From positions 1 through 29,800 of the forward strand of contig JAETNO010000030.1 of NCBI GenBank assembly GCA_021768245.1: a stretch of 29,800 nucleotides of DNA. Reading direction: 5' to 3'. The notes beneath the pieces are model-generated. The model saw only the letters and a program-made list of their open reading frames with translations. It searched no databases and was not told the DNA's origin. The DNA is from Bacteroidaceae bacterium (lineage in GTDB: Bacteria > Bacteroidota > Bacteroidia > Bacteroidales > Muribaculaceae). The position numbers and the translations under genes were made by a program. Shown in pieces: positions 14,772-23,460 of this stretch (positions are counted from its first letter, which is position 1; each line of letters begins with the position of its first letter).

Positions 14772-16172
14772 TCAAATGCCTTTCTTCAGCCAGGCGCCAG
14801 AGATGAGACGCCAAAGGAATATAGCGCCACGGAAACAGAGCTCGACACACATCGCGAGCCAGACTCCAGCAAGCCCCATGGTCGGGGCGAGCAACGCCGC
14901 TATCGGCAGCCTCACAAGCCATATGCTGCCGAAATTCATGGATGCGGGAAGAACAGTATCGCCTACACCAATCATGACACCATAGCTCACTATCGCCGCT
15001 GCAAACATCGGCTCGGCCCACGCCTCTATGCGCAAGGCCTCCACTCCAAGCGACTGAATCCCCTCCACGGGACTCATCAGTTCCATCACCCACGGAGCAC
15101 AGACGTACATCACCACGCCCATCACTGTCATAGTGACCATACCAAGCCCGACTGTGATATATCCGAACCGCTTAGCAAGGTCAAGCCGCTTAGCGCCGTA
15201 GCTCTGCCCGACAAGAGTAGTGGCGGCATCCCCGATTCCATAGCCGGGCATATAACATATACTCTCGGCTGTCACGGCAAAAGCGTTGGCCGCTATGGCC
15301 ATCACCCCCAAGGGGGCGACAATGACAGTCACAGCAATCTGCGCGCCGCAAATCACCGCATGTTCCAAAGTCATGGGAGCTGAAACCCGCAAAGCTTTCG
15401 ACAGCACCTGACGTGTGGGGCGGAAACTTCCCGGATGTCCTACGAGGCGTATCGACTTCTCGCGCGTACAGAGATACCACATCATCGACCCGGCGGTCAC
15501 AATCTCGGCTGACACCGTACCCAGCGCGGCGCCAAGCACTCCCAACCCCGCCCCTGGCAGCCGGATATCAATCCCGGCGACATGAAATTCATGAGTCGGG
15601 AAAATAAGGAAAAAATTAAACACCACGTCGAGCACACACATCATCACATTCAGCCCACCCGGCACCTTCATGTTCCCCACACAACGCAGCATAGCTCCGC
15701 CAAGATAATTCATCGTCAGCAAAGGCAAAGCCAGCACAAACACAAGGAAATAGATCGAGGCCTTCGGACACACTGCCTCCGTCCCGCCAAGCCACCGTGG
15801 CAAGGGCCACGCTATGGCCACCCCGACAACCACTACAGCAAAAGCAAAGAGCAGACAGGCCACAATAGACTGTCTGAGTATGCGTCGTGCTCCCTCATGG
15901 TCAGAAGCTCCTATCCTATGGGCTACCTGGACAGAGAAACCGACAGTCACCGCCGAACAGATGCCCCAGAACAGCCAAAGACTTGTCGACACAAGCCCGA
16001 CAGCGGCTGAATCATCCGCCCCGAGACGCCCCACCATCGCAGCATCGATATATTGCATCATTATGCTCGACAGCTGAGCCATCATAGCCGGCCACGACAA
16101 CTGGGCGGTCAGCTTCAACTGCTGACCGAAAGACAAAGGCGCACCGGAACGGATAAGAGAAATGTCGGCCAT
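14772..16172 (-). CDS. MATE family multidrug/toxin efflux transporter
   Basis: A 466-residue inner-membrane antiporter with about 12 hydrophobic helices in two pseudo-symmetric halves, typical of the MATE (NorM/DinF) family that exports cationic compounds using Na+ or H+ gradients. The opening LKLTAQLSWPAMMAQLSSIMMQYIDAAMVGRLG is the family N-terminus, and YGIGDAATTLVGQSYGAKR marks the second half. I chose ATG 16172 over a TTG at 16178, leaving two bases after the aminotransferase stop codon, so the two are translationally coupled. Substrate is unknown. It is the last gene of the DUF3737-aminotransferase-MATE operon. Confidence 0.92.
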   Translation of the reverse strand: MADISLIRSGAPLSFGQQLKLTAQLSWPAMMAQLSSIMMQYIDAAMVGRLGADDSAAVGLVSTSLWLFWGICSAVTVGFSVQVAHRIGASDHEGARRILRQSIVACLLFAFAVVVVGVAIAWPLPRWLGGTEAVCPKASIYFLVFVLALPLLTMNYLGGAMLRCVGNMKVPGGLNVMMCVLDVVFNFFLIFPTHEFHVAGIDIRLPGAGLGVLGAALGTVSAEIVTAGSMMWYLCTREKSIRLVGHPGSFRPTRQVLSKALRVSAPMTLEHAVICGAQIAVTVIVAPLGVMAIAANAFAVTAESICYMPGYGIGDAATTLVGQSYGAKRLDLAKRFGYITVGLGMVTMTVMGVVMYVCAPWVMELMSPVEGIQSLGVEALRIEAWAEPMFAAAIVSYGVMIGVGDTVLPASMNFGSIWLVRLPIAALLAPTMGLAGVWLAMCVELCFRGAIFLWRLISGAWLKKGI

Positions 16173-16174
16173 CG

Positions 16175-17335
16175 TCAATTCAAGGCCTCACATATCCTTT
16201 CCAGACCCTCTTCAAGAGTAGAGCGTGGACACGCGATATTAATGCGGATATATCCGTCAGTTCCATACATCATCCCCGAATTGACCCATACCCGACCCTT
16301 CTCCAGAAGCATTTCCTCCGTCTCGTCGGCACCAAGACCGAGAGCCGAGATGTCAAGCCATACAAGATATGTGCCCTCCAGCCGGGCGACAGGACACTGC
16401 GGCAAACGCTCTCCGAGATATTCACGCAGGAAACGATAGTTCTCCCACAGATACTCCCTGAGGGCGTCGAGCCATTCACTGCCCTCCGAAGAGTAAGCGG
16501 CCTTGAGAGCCGTCACGCCGAAAGGATTCACATCGCAGACCTCGTTGATATTGACCGCGCGGTCAATCAATGCACGCTTCTCCGCATCATTGACAATTAT
16601 ATTGGCAATCTGCAATCCTGCTGTATTAAAAGCCTTTGACGGCGATACGCACACGACGGCATCCCCGCTCACAGTCCCATAGGGCACATAGGTCAGCCCC
16701 GGTCTTGTCAGCTCGCAATGAATCTCATCACTGACCACAATGACACCGTTGCGTCCGCAGATATCGGCCACACGCTCCAATTCCTCACGCGTCCAGACCC
16801 TTCCGGCAGGATTATGGGGGTTACATAGGAGCAGCAACACATTGTCAGAATCCGAAGCCAAGCGCTCAAGCCCCTCGAAATCCATCTCATAAGTAAACTC
16901 GCCCGCCGAAATATCCTTTCTGAGCAACGGATTCTCCACAATGCGGCAAGAGTTGTTGCGGATTGAAGAGAAGAAACAATTATAGACAGGAGTCTGCACT
17001 ATCACCCCCTTACCCTCCGGCACCAAAGCCTTGATTATAGCTGATATCGCAGGCACTACTCCCGGAGTATAAATCACATCCTCTCGGTTGAAACTGTAAA
17101 GGTGTCGGGAACTGAACCAGTCGATTAGGGCATCATAATAGTTATCATCGACATAAGTATAGCCGAACACACCATGTTCCACCCTGTCTCTGAGGGCATC
17201 TATGATACATGGAGCCGTCTGAAAATCCATATCGGCGACCCATAAGGGAATCACATTGCCGCGTGAATCCCACTTACATGAACCCGAACCCCTGCGGAGC
17301 ACGATTTTATCGAAATCAAACTTTCCTGTTTCCAT
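16175..17335 (-). CDS. PLP-dependent aminotransferase/C-S lyase, MalY/PatB family
   Basis: Fold-type I PLP enzyme of 386 residues. Family features are the N-terminal LWVADMDFQTAP segment, FGYTY, the CNPHNPAGRVW motif (N172 region), D203 in VVSDEIHCEL and the Schiff-base lysine in SPSKAFNTAG (K234). Members act as cystathionine beta-lyases (splitting C-S bonds to homocysteine, pyruvate and ammonia) or as aminotransferases. The start at 17335 (METGKFDFDK) is preferred; an ATG at 17383 would add 16 residues and overlap the upstream gene. It lies 23 bases after the DUF3737 gene and two bases before the MATE gene. Confidence 0.9.
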   Translation of the reverse strand: METGKFDFDKIVLRRGSGSCKWDSRGNVIPLWVADMDFQTAPCIIDALRDRVEHGVFGYTYVDDNYYDALIDWFSSRHLYSFNREDVIYTPGVVPAISAIIKALVPEGKGVIVQTPVYNCFFSSIRNNSCRIVENPLLRKDISAGEFTYEMDFEGLERLASDSDNVLLLLCNPHNPAGRVWTREELERVADICGRNGVIVVSDEIHCELTRPGLTYVPYGTVSGDAVVCVSPSKAFNTAGLQIANIIVNDAEKRALIDRAVNINEVCDVNPFGVTALKAAYSSEGSEWLDALREYLWENYRFLREYLGERLPQCPVARLEGTYLVWLDISALGLGADETEEMLLEKGRVWVNSGMMYGTDGYIRINIACPRSTLEEGLERICEALN

Positions 17336-17358
17336 ACATACAGCGTGTTTACTTCTCT

Positions 17359-18219
17359 TTATATTTCCGTTGTGATGTTGCAATCGGCAGGTTGCAACAC
17401 ATTGGCATCGATAATTGTCTCACCAATGGCAAGAGCCTTTATTGAACCCGTGCGCGGATTCTTCACGCTGACAATATTCGACAGCACAGTGGCAGTCACA
17501 TCCGAATCCTCAAAAGCAAGGTCGGCATCGCCACCCATTGTACAATTCTCCATCACAAGCCCCTCGCAATAACATAGCGGTTGTGTCCCGGAGATGTGGC
17601 ATCTCACCAATCTGAGATTTTTGGAGTGCCACCCGAGATATTCGCCTGTCAGCTCGGAATCATAGACCGTCACGTTCTCAGTGTTCCAGAAAGCGTCTTT
17701 TGAATCGATTTTCGCATTGCGGATTTCAACATCGCGGCAATACTGGAATGAATAATTACCTTGCTGGCGATAGTTCTCTATATCGATATCCGCCGAGTGC
17801 ATGAAAAGATAGTCGGCATGGTCCACTTCAACCTCACGGAGTTTCACTACGCAGCAATGCCACAGAGTCTCCTGAGCGTCAGGTATGCGCACGCGGGTCA
17901 AGGATAGATTCTGCATCTCGCGAAACATTTTGGGAGCTTCCACGACAGTGTCTGTCATTTCAAGTCCTCGCGAATACCAGAGAGCGGCACGCGCTCCGGG
18001 AGTGAAAAGGCAGTTCTCAACCCTGAAACCGTCCACATGCCAGAAGGGATATTTCCCTTCAAATGTACAGCCTACTGCCTCGATATTCCTGCAGCATTTC
18101 AAGGCCGACTCCCCGGCATGTATGGTAACATTCTCAAGACGAAGATTGTGGGTTGCGAAAAGTGGCCTTTCGCCACCAAACTCCTTATCCTTCACTAATT
18201 TCATATCCATAGATTCCAT
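17359..18219 (-). CDS. DUF3737 family protein (right-handed beta-helix-like)
   Basis: The 286-residue protein is built of short repeated strands (patterns such as LRLENVTI, IEAVGCTFEG, FRVENCLF, VEIRNAKI, LVMENCTM) with many cysteine, tryptophan and histidine residues in turns such as FWHVDG and LGWHSKN. This layout fits the DUF3737 family, thought to fold as a single-stranded beta-helix. No signal peptide is visible, so it is cytoplasmic. Function is unknown. It is first in the operon with the MalY/PatB enzyme and MATE exporter. A TAATTTTG motif (minus, 18313-18306) may be its promoter, but the TTTG partner is only 16 bases away. Confidence 0.85.
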   Translation of the reverse strand: MESMDMKLVKDKEFGGERPLFATHNLRLENVTIHAGESALKCCRNIEAVGCTFEGKYPFWHVDGFRVENCLFTPGARAALWYSRGLEMTDTVVEAPKMFREMQNLSLTRVRIPDAQETLWHCCVVKLREVEVDHADYLFMHSADIDIENYRQQGNYSFQYCRDVEIRNAKIDSKDAFWNTENVTVYDSELTGEYLGWHSKNLRLVRCHISGTQPLCYCEGLVMENCTMGGDADLAFEDSDVTATVLSNIVSVKNPRTGSIKALAIGETIIDANVLQPADCNITTEI

Positions 18220-18395
18220 TGTTTCAAAAACTTCTTATTTCCAACATTCCCGATGGCAGGGTTTTAAAACAAAGCATACTTCCGGCCATCTTCATCATTC
18301 TTCTGCAAAATTACAACAAAAGCCACTACCAAACTAACCATAATCCCATAAATTCCAACCCGAATTCCGAAACTACCAATCATGGAGGGGAAATG

Positions 18396-18427
18396 TTTGG
18401 AAGTTTTATACATAATCACTAATTTTG
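18396..18427 (+). promoter_or_regulatory. Promoter of the cobalamin uptake operon
   Basis: TTTG (18396-18399), a 20-base spacer and TAATTTTG (18420-18427) match the Bacteroidetes consensus exactly. Transcription would start near 18433 and run through the riboswitch. Confidence 0.75.
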
Positions 18428-18499
18428 CGACGGCTAACGGTAACTCCACCCGCTGAAGAGTCAGACTGATTGGAGTTGCAAGCGAATGATTATCTTAAC

Positions 18500-18700
18500 G
18501 ATATACCTTTCGCCAAACAGGGAATCCGCGTGAAAATCCGGGACAGTACCCGCTGCTGTAAGTCCCCCTTTGAAAAATGCTGCCGCACGAAGCCATTGCC
18601 TGAAAAGGCGAGAAGGCGCGACAGACAGGGACAAGTCAGAAGACCTGCCGATAGTCCATCACTGAAGATTTGCGTCTGCGGGAACTTACAGACCTGAAAT
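18500..18700 (+). promoter_or_regulatory. Cobalamin (B12) riboswitch
   Basis: The conserved core AGGGAATCCGCGTGAAAATC and the following CCGGGAC...GTACCCGC...CTGTAAG (18519-18561) are the signature of the adenosyl/hydroxocobalamin aptamer. The B12 box AAGTCAGAAGACCTGCC lies at 18633-18649. A short hairpin GTCTG/CAGAC (18674-18693) follows, in the position of the P13 stem-loop whose loop kisses L5. The element precedes the B12 uptake operon and a terminator, so bound cobalamin should stop transcription. The exact ends are approximate. Confidence 0.93.
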
Positions 18701-18743
18701 CAGCCACACCCGTCCATTATGATTGGGGACTGAAAAAAATGTA

Positions 18744-18800
18744 CCGCTTCTTTTCGCTGACGCATCTTCCGACGCAGAAAAGACGCGGATTTTTCTTTTC
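18744..18800 (+). terminator. Riboswitch-controlled intrinsic terminator
   Basis: CCGC-T-TCTTTTC (18744-18755) pairs with GAAAAGA-C-GCGG (18777-18788) and is followed by TTTTTCTTTT. Lying between the aptamer and the first gene, it is the probable expression platform. Confidence 0.75.
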
Positions 18801-18826
18801 ACGTACATATTATAATAAACCAATCA

Positions 18827-20500
18827 ATGGACAAAAAACTTCTAAACTGGGCAGTAGCCCTCACAGTGGCGTTCGGCGCCCCGCTCACATCATGCAGCGA
18901 CGACCATGATGATTTATGGCACTCAATCGACAACCTCGACAACCGTGTCAAGGCACTCGAAAAAATGGTCAATGACGCCAATTCCGATATCGCGGCCATC
19001 CAGACTATTGTCACCGCGCTTCAACAGCAAGTGACTGTGACCGCCGTAACCGAGACCGCCGACGGATATACCATCAAATTCTCCGACGGGAAGACCGCGA
19101 CCATAAGTAACGGACGCGACGGCACAAACGCCCCGACAATAGGGCTGAAAGCCGGTGATGACAGTCTATATTATTGGACACTCAACGGAGAATTGATGCT
19201 TATCGACGGCAAACCGGTATGCGCGACCGGACCAAAAGGGGAAGCAGGGCTGCCGGCCCTTACCCCACAAATAAGAATCAACCCGACAAACAAGGAATGG
19301 GAAATCTCGACCGATGGCGGAACTACCTGGCAATCCACAGGCGTCATAGCCAACGGTACGGACGGAGACTCATTTTTCAGAAGCGTCAACACCTCCGACC
19401 CCTCATTTGTAGTCTTCACTCTCGCCGACGGGACGGAAATCAAACTCGCCCGCTATGACGAAACCGCACCTATGTTTGCAATAAAAGACTGCGAAGGAGT
19501 GCAGCAATTTGCCCCCGGAGAATCAAGAACATTCAACGTTGAGACCCGCAATGTAGCCGATTTTTCTATCGCAAAGCCCGATGGATGGGGAGTGGCATAC
19601 TCTGAAAACGCCATTAAAATCACTGCTCCGACGGCAGAAAATCCCTATGCCGAGACAAGCGGTACGGTCGCCGTCAACGTCGTGTCACAATCAGGGAAAG
19701 CCGTCATTGCAAAAGTCAGCGTGCAGACCTACCGTCTGCGCATACTCACTTTTGAAGACGCCGACACAAAGTTCACTCCTTTCACGCTCGACTATTGCAA
19801 TACCACAGTCAGCAAATGGAGCGACCTCATCGATTCTAAGCAGTACGGAGGCCCGATGCTCTATGGAGACTCCGGCATGGGAATGGAGACCCCATATGAA
19901 TGGGCAGATGAAAACAATACATTCCTCGCCCATACGATGCCTATGACCTACGGCTCATATTGCTACTGGAGCGGAGGTCACGCAATCACAAACTATGCAG
20001 ACACAGACCTCAAGCACGGAGATTTTTCTCACCAGCTGTCAGTCTATGGCGACGGCGGACACAACGGCTCCGCAAATTTCGCCATGCACTATGGCTACAT
20101 AGACGGCTCCTCGTTCAACATGACAGAACATTTGCCCGCCCTCGAATTTTCCGACGGCAAAGCCCGTGTGATTGACCATATGTGGGTAATGAACAGCACC
20201 TATGCAATGAACTGCTACGTGTCCGGCAACGGCCTGACAGCCAAGATTGGCCCCGATGACTGGGTGCAGCTTATCGCTACCGGCTACGACTCGGCAGACA
20301 CCAAAACCGGCGAAACGAAATTCTATATGTGCAACGGGCCCGACAATATAGTCCGCGACTGGGCTAAGTGGGACCTCTCCTCTCTCGGTGAAGTAGCTAA
20401 AGTGGAGTTCAATGTCACAGGCTCGAGCGACAATGGCTACGGATTCAGCCAGCCAGCTTATTTCGCCTATGACGATGTTGCCGTCCGATTCACGGAATAA
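18827..20500 (+). CDS. Surface lipoprotein with DUF4988-like and DUF4465-like domains (BtuH-like candidate)
   Basis: A 557-residue lipoprotein: signal peptide and lipobox PLTSC (acylated C23), then acidic SDDHDD, a likely surface-export signal. A coiled coil (about 30-70, with heptads NRVKALEKMVNDAN) leads into a DUF4988-like stretch with a short collagen-like GPKGEAGLPA (135-144), then a beta-sandwich (about 215-300). A C-terminal DUF4465-like domain (about 305-557) begins LTFEDADTKFTPF. As I recall, Bacteroides B12 loci encode surface cobalamin-binding lipoproteins (BtuH) of this kind, and the place directly behind the riboswitch supports that role. Binding by this protein is inference. The next gene starts 11 bases on. 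Confidence 0.75.
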   Translation: MDKKLLNWAVALTVAFGAPLTSCSDDHDDLWHSIDNLDNRVKALEKMVNDANSDIAAIQTIVTALQQQVTVTAVTETADGYTIKFSDGKTATISNGRDGTNAPTIGLKAGDDSLYYWTLNGELMLIDGKPVCATGPKGEAGLPALTPQIRINPTNKEWEISTDGGTTWQSTGVIANGTDGDSFFRSVNTSDPSFVVFTLADGTEIKLARYDETAPMFAIKDCEGVQQFAPGESRTFNVETRNVADFSIAKPDGWGVAYSENAIKITAPTAENPYAETSGTVAVNVVSQSGKAVIAKVSVQTYRLRILTFEDADTKFTPFTLDYCNTTVSKWSDLIDSKQYGGPMLYGDSGMGMETPYEWADENNTFLAHTMPMTYGSYCYWSGGHAITNYADTDLKHGDFSHQLSVYGDGGHNGSANFAMHYGYIDGSSFNMTEHLPALEFSDGKARVIDHMWVMNSTYAMNCYVSGNGLTAKIGPDDWVQLIATGYDSADTKTGETKFYMCNGPDNIVRDWAKWDLSSLGEVAKVEFNVTGSSDNGYGFSQPAYFAYDDVAVRFTE

Positions 20501-20511
20501 ACTGAAAAACG

Positions 20512-22293
20512 ATGAAGTTCAAACAATTCTTTTCATTTCTGAGCATTGTTTCGGCCTTGGTGGCCGGAGCAATGCTTTCATCCTGCAACAAGGATGATGT
20601 CATTGGCGGTGACGATATAAAACCAAAGATAATCCTCGACAGCGAAACCGGAATATATACCGTAAAGGCCGGAGAGGAACTCGTTGTGGAACCCACATAT
20701 GAAAACGCCTCAGGCGCTGACTATAGCTGGACTGTAGACGGAACTGAAATAGCCGATACCCCCATGCTCCGCTACACATGGACAACTCCCGGCGACCGCT
20801 ACATACGCCTGACAGTTACCGCCGCAGGGGGCTCCGCGTCAGAGGAACTGAAAGCCGAAGTGATTCAGCCCGCGCCTCCCGTGATTTCACTGCCAGTCTC
20901 CGGCGACGCCATTACAATCGCTCTCGGGACGGATTTCGTGTTCAATCCCGAAATCAGCAACTCGGAGTTTGAAGATTTTTCAATTGAATGGACTCTTGAC
21001 GGCCAAAAGGTCAGCGATGAGAGAAGCTATACATTCAGTGCCACTGCAACAGGGAATTTCATCCTGCGTATCCGGGCACAGAATTCTGACGGCACAGACA
21101 CCAAAGAAATAAGAATCACAGTCGTCAACAGTCTGCCCTACGTTCTCTCCTTCCCCACACCCTCGTATTTCGAACCATCCACCACACGCTATACCTTTGC
21201 CGGTCGTCCCGTTCACCTCACCCCTGTAATGGAAAACCTTACGGCACAAAGCTTTGCATGGACCGTCAACGGCTCGGCAACCGATTGCGACAAACCGACA
21301 TTTATCTTCACTCCTGATAGTCCCGGAAACTATATCATAAACCTCACCGTTGACTCAAAAGCAAGTGCCTCTGTCAAAGTGATATGCGTCGATGCAACCG
21401 AAAGCCAGCGTTACCGCGCAGCCACGGCGTCCAGTTCTCCCCGCAGCAATAAGGTCTTTGAATGGGTTCCGGCTCCGGGACAGTTCATCGGAGAAACCCA
21501 GACAGGAGGCATGACAGGCAATGAGACTACCCTCGCCTTGGCCAATGTATGGGCCGAGACGAGATTGGCCAATCAGCATTATGTATCGCTCGGGGGATTC
21601 GGTGGTTATATAATAGTCGGATTTGACCATTCAATCAGCAAACGTGACGGTCAGTATGACTTCGCTGTCATGGGTAATGCCTTCCTCAACGCATCCTCAG
21701 GCTCTGGAGGCTCAAACGAGCCGGGTATTATCTACGTGATGCAGGACATAAACGGCAACGGACTTCCCGACGACGAGTGGTATGAACTGCGCGGAAGCGA
21801 GACAGGCAACGCGACAACCCGTCAGGACTATGCCGTGACCTATTTCCGTCCATCCGGTCCGGGAATGAACGTGCAGTGGACCGATAACTACGGCGCGTCG
21901 GGCCACATAGATTATCTCAACGCTTTCCACCGACAGCCATATTACTATCCCGCATGGATTGAGGCTGATTCCTACACGCTGCGTGGCACTTGCCTCGCGA
22001 ACCGCACCTCCCAGGATTCCTCCACAGGATTCTGGGACAACAGCGCTTTCCCCTGGGGATATTCCGACAATATGGGCTCTGACAATATGACCGGGGCCGA
22101 TGCAATCAGTGGTTCCGGCCAGCGTAACGGCTTCCTTATTGAAAATGCGATGTTTTCTGACGGCTCACACGTCAATCTTCAGTACATTGATTTCATCAAG
22201 GTTCAGACCGGAGTCAACTCCAAGGCCGGATGGCTAGGCGAAGTATCGACAGAAGTTTTCAACTTCCAGGACCTTTCCCTGATGCCACAGTAG
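20512..22293 (+). CDS. PKD/Ig-like surface lipoprotein of the B12 locus
   Basis: The 593-residue protein has a signal peptide with lipobox MLSSC (C25) and acidic NKDD. Three Ig/PKD-type beta-sandwich repeats follow (about 38-115, 123-205 and 210-290), each with a W-T-V/L-x-G core such as YSWTVDG, IEWTLDG, FAWTVNG. The C-terminal domain (about 300-593) is rich in aromatic residues and glycine and contains a calcium-loop-like DINGNGLPDDE (412-422). No enzyme motif is seen. It would be an outer-membrane surface protein, perhaps a cobamide-binding or scavenging accessory. The function of this family is not known to me. Confidence 0.75.
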   Translation: MKFKQFFSFLSIVSALVAGAMLSSCNKDDVIGGDDIKPKIILDSETGIYTVKAGEELVVEPTYENASGADYSWTVDGTEIADTPMLRYTWTTPGDRYIRLTVTAAGGSASEELKAEVIQPAPPVISLPVSGDAITIALGTDFVFNPEISNSEFEDFSIEWTLDGQKVSDERSYTFSATATGNFILRIRAQNSDGTDTKEIRITVVNSLPYVLSFPTPSYFEPSTTRYTFAGRPVHLTPVMENLTAQSFAWTVNGSATDCDKPTFIFTPDSPGNYIINLTVDSKASASVKVICVDATESQRYRAATASSSPRSNKVFEWVPAPGQFIGETQTGGMTGNETTLALANVWAETRLANQHYVSLGGFGGYIIVGFDHSISKRDGQYDFAVMGNAFLNASSGSGGSNEPGIIYVMQDINGNGLPDDEWYELRGSETGNATTRQDYAVTYFRPSGPGMNVQWTDNYGASGHIDYLNAFHRQPYYYPAWIEADSYTLRGTCLANRTSQDSSTGFWDNSAFPWGYSDNMGSDNMTGADAISGSGQRNGFLIENAMFSDGSHVNLQYIDFIKVQTGVNSKAGWLGEVSTEVFNFQDLSLMPQ

Positions 22294-22348
22294 GCGGCGG
22301 ACCGGCTCAATATCATGATATCACGCATGTAAACGAAAAATATGTCTG

Positions 22349-23425
22349 ATGGAAAAACACATATATTTATTATTTTCTCTTTTTTCTGCCATCCTTTTCC
22401 ATGTAGCCTTCACGGGCTGCATGGAATGGGATTATGGCGAAACCGAGGAGTTCAACGCGACAGGGACGGGACTTTTCATCACCAATGAAGGCAATTTCCA
22501 ATACGGCAACGCCACTCTCTCCTACTACGACCCTTCGACAGACGAGGTGCAGAATGAAGTGTTCTTCCGCGCAAATGGCTATAAACTCGGCGACGTAGCC
22601 CAGTCAATGACAATCTATGACAACAAAGGATGGGTGGTTGTCAACAACAGCCATGTAATCTTCGCCATCGACCTTGAGACATTCAAAGAGGTCGGAAGAA
22701 TCGAAAATCTTACATCGCCCCGCTACATCCACTTCCTCAGCGATGAAAAAGCCTATGTCACACAGCTCTGGGACAACCGCATATTCATCGTCAATCCAAA
22801 GACATATTCAATCACGGGCTATATCGAAGTCCCTGACATGACGATGGAAAGCGGCTCGACAGAGCAGATGGTGCAGTATGGCCGGTATGTCTACTGCAAC
22901 TGCTGGAGCTATCAGAACCGTATCATCAAAATTGACACTGAGACCGACCGTGTAGTTGGAGAGCTTAAAATAGGCATACAACCGACATCGCTCGTCATGG
23001 ACAGATACAACAGAATGTGGACTATCACTGATGGAGGCTATGAAGGAAGTCCCTATGGACATGAAGCTCCGTCGCTCTACTGTATTGACGCCGAGACCTT
23101 CTCTGTGGAACGGCAATTCAAGTTCCGCTTCGGCGACTGGCCATCGGAGGTGCAGCTCAATGGCACACGTGACACGCTCTACTGGATCAACAATGACATC
23201 TGGCGCATGGACGTGACGGCAACACGCATCCCGGTGCGCCCCTTCCTCGAATACCGCGACACGAAATACTACGGTCTGACCGTCAATCCCGCAAACGGCG
23301 AAGTCTACGTGGCCGATGCCATTGACTATCAGCAGCAAGGGGTAATCTATCGCTATTCGCCTCAGGGAAAACTGATTGACCAATTCTATGTAGGCATAAT
23401 CCCCGGAGCCTTTTGCTGGAAATGA
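22349..23425 (+). CDS. btuG: BtuG-like surface beta-propeller lipoprotein (YncE-type)
   Basis: A 358-residue lipoprotein with lipobox FTGC (C24). The mature part shows repeated blades of the YncE type: GLFITNEGNFQYGNATLSYYD, DNKGWVVVNNSHVIFAIDLET, DEKAYVTQLWDNRIFIVNPKT, DRYNRMWTITDGGYEG and others, giving about seven blades. BtuG proteins of Bacteroides are surface propellers that bind cobalamin with extreme affinity and pass it to the BtuB receptor. Here the gene directly precedes a TonB-dependent receptor in a riboswitch-controlled operon, which makes this assignment likely. Confidence 0.85.
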   Translation: MEKHIYLLFSLFSAILFHVAFTGCMEWDYGETEEFNATGTGLFITNEGNFQYGNATLSYYDPSTDEVQNEVFFRANGYKLGDVAQSMTIYDNKGWVVVNNSHVIFAIDLETFKEVGRIENLTSPRYIHFLSDEKAYVTQLWDNRIFIVNPKTYSITGYIEVPDMTMESGSTEQMVQYGRYVYCNCWSYQNRIIKIDTETDRVVGELKIGIQPTSLVMDRYNRMWTITDGGYEGSPYGHEAPSLYCIDAETFSVERQFKFRFGDWPSEVQLNGTRDTLYWINNDIWRMDVTATRIPVRPFLEYRDTKYYGLTVNPANGEVYVADAIDYQQQGVIYRYSPQGKLIDQFYVGIIPGAFCWK

Positions 23426-23460
23426 TGAAATTAACTAATTTTGTAAAATGATTGACAGTC

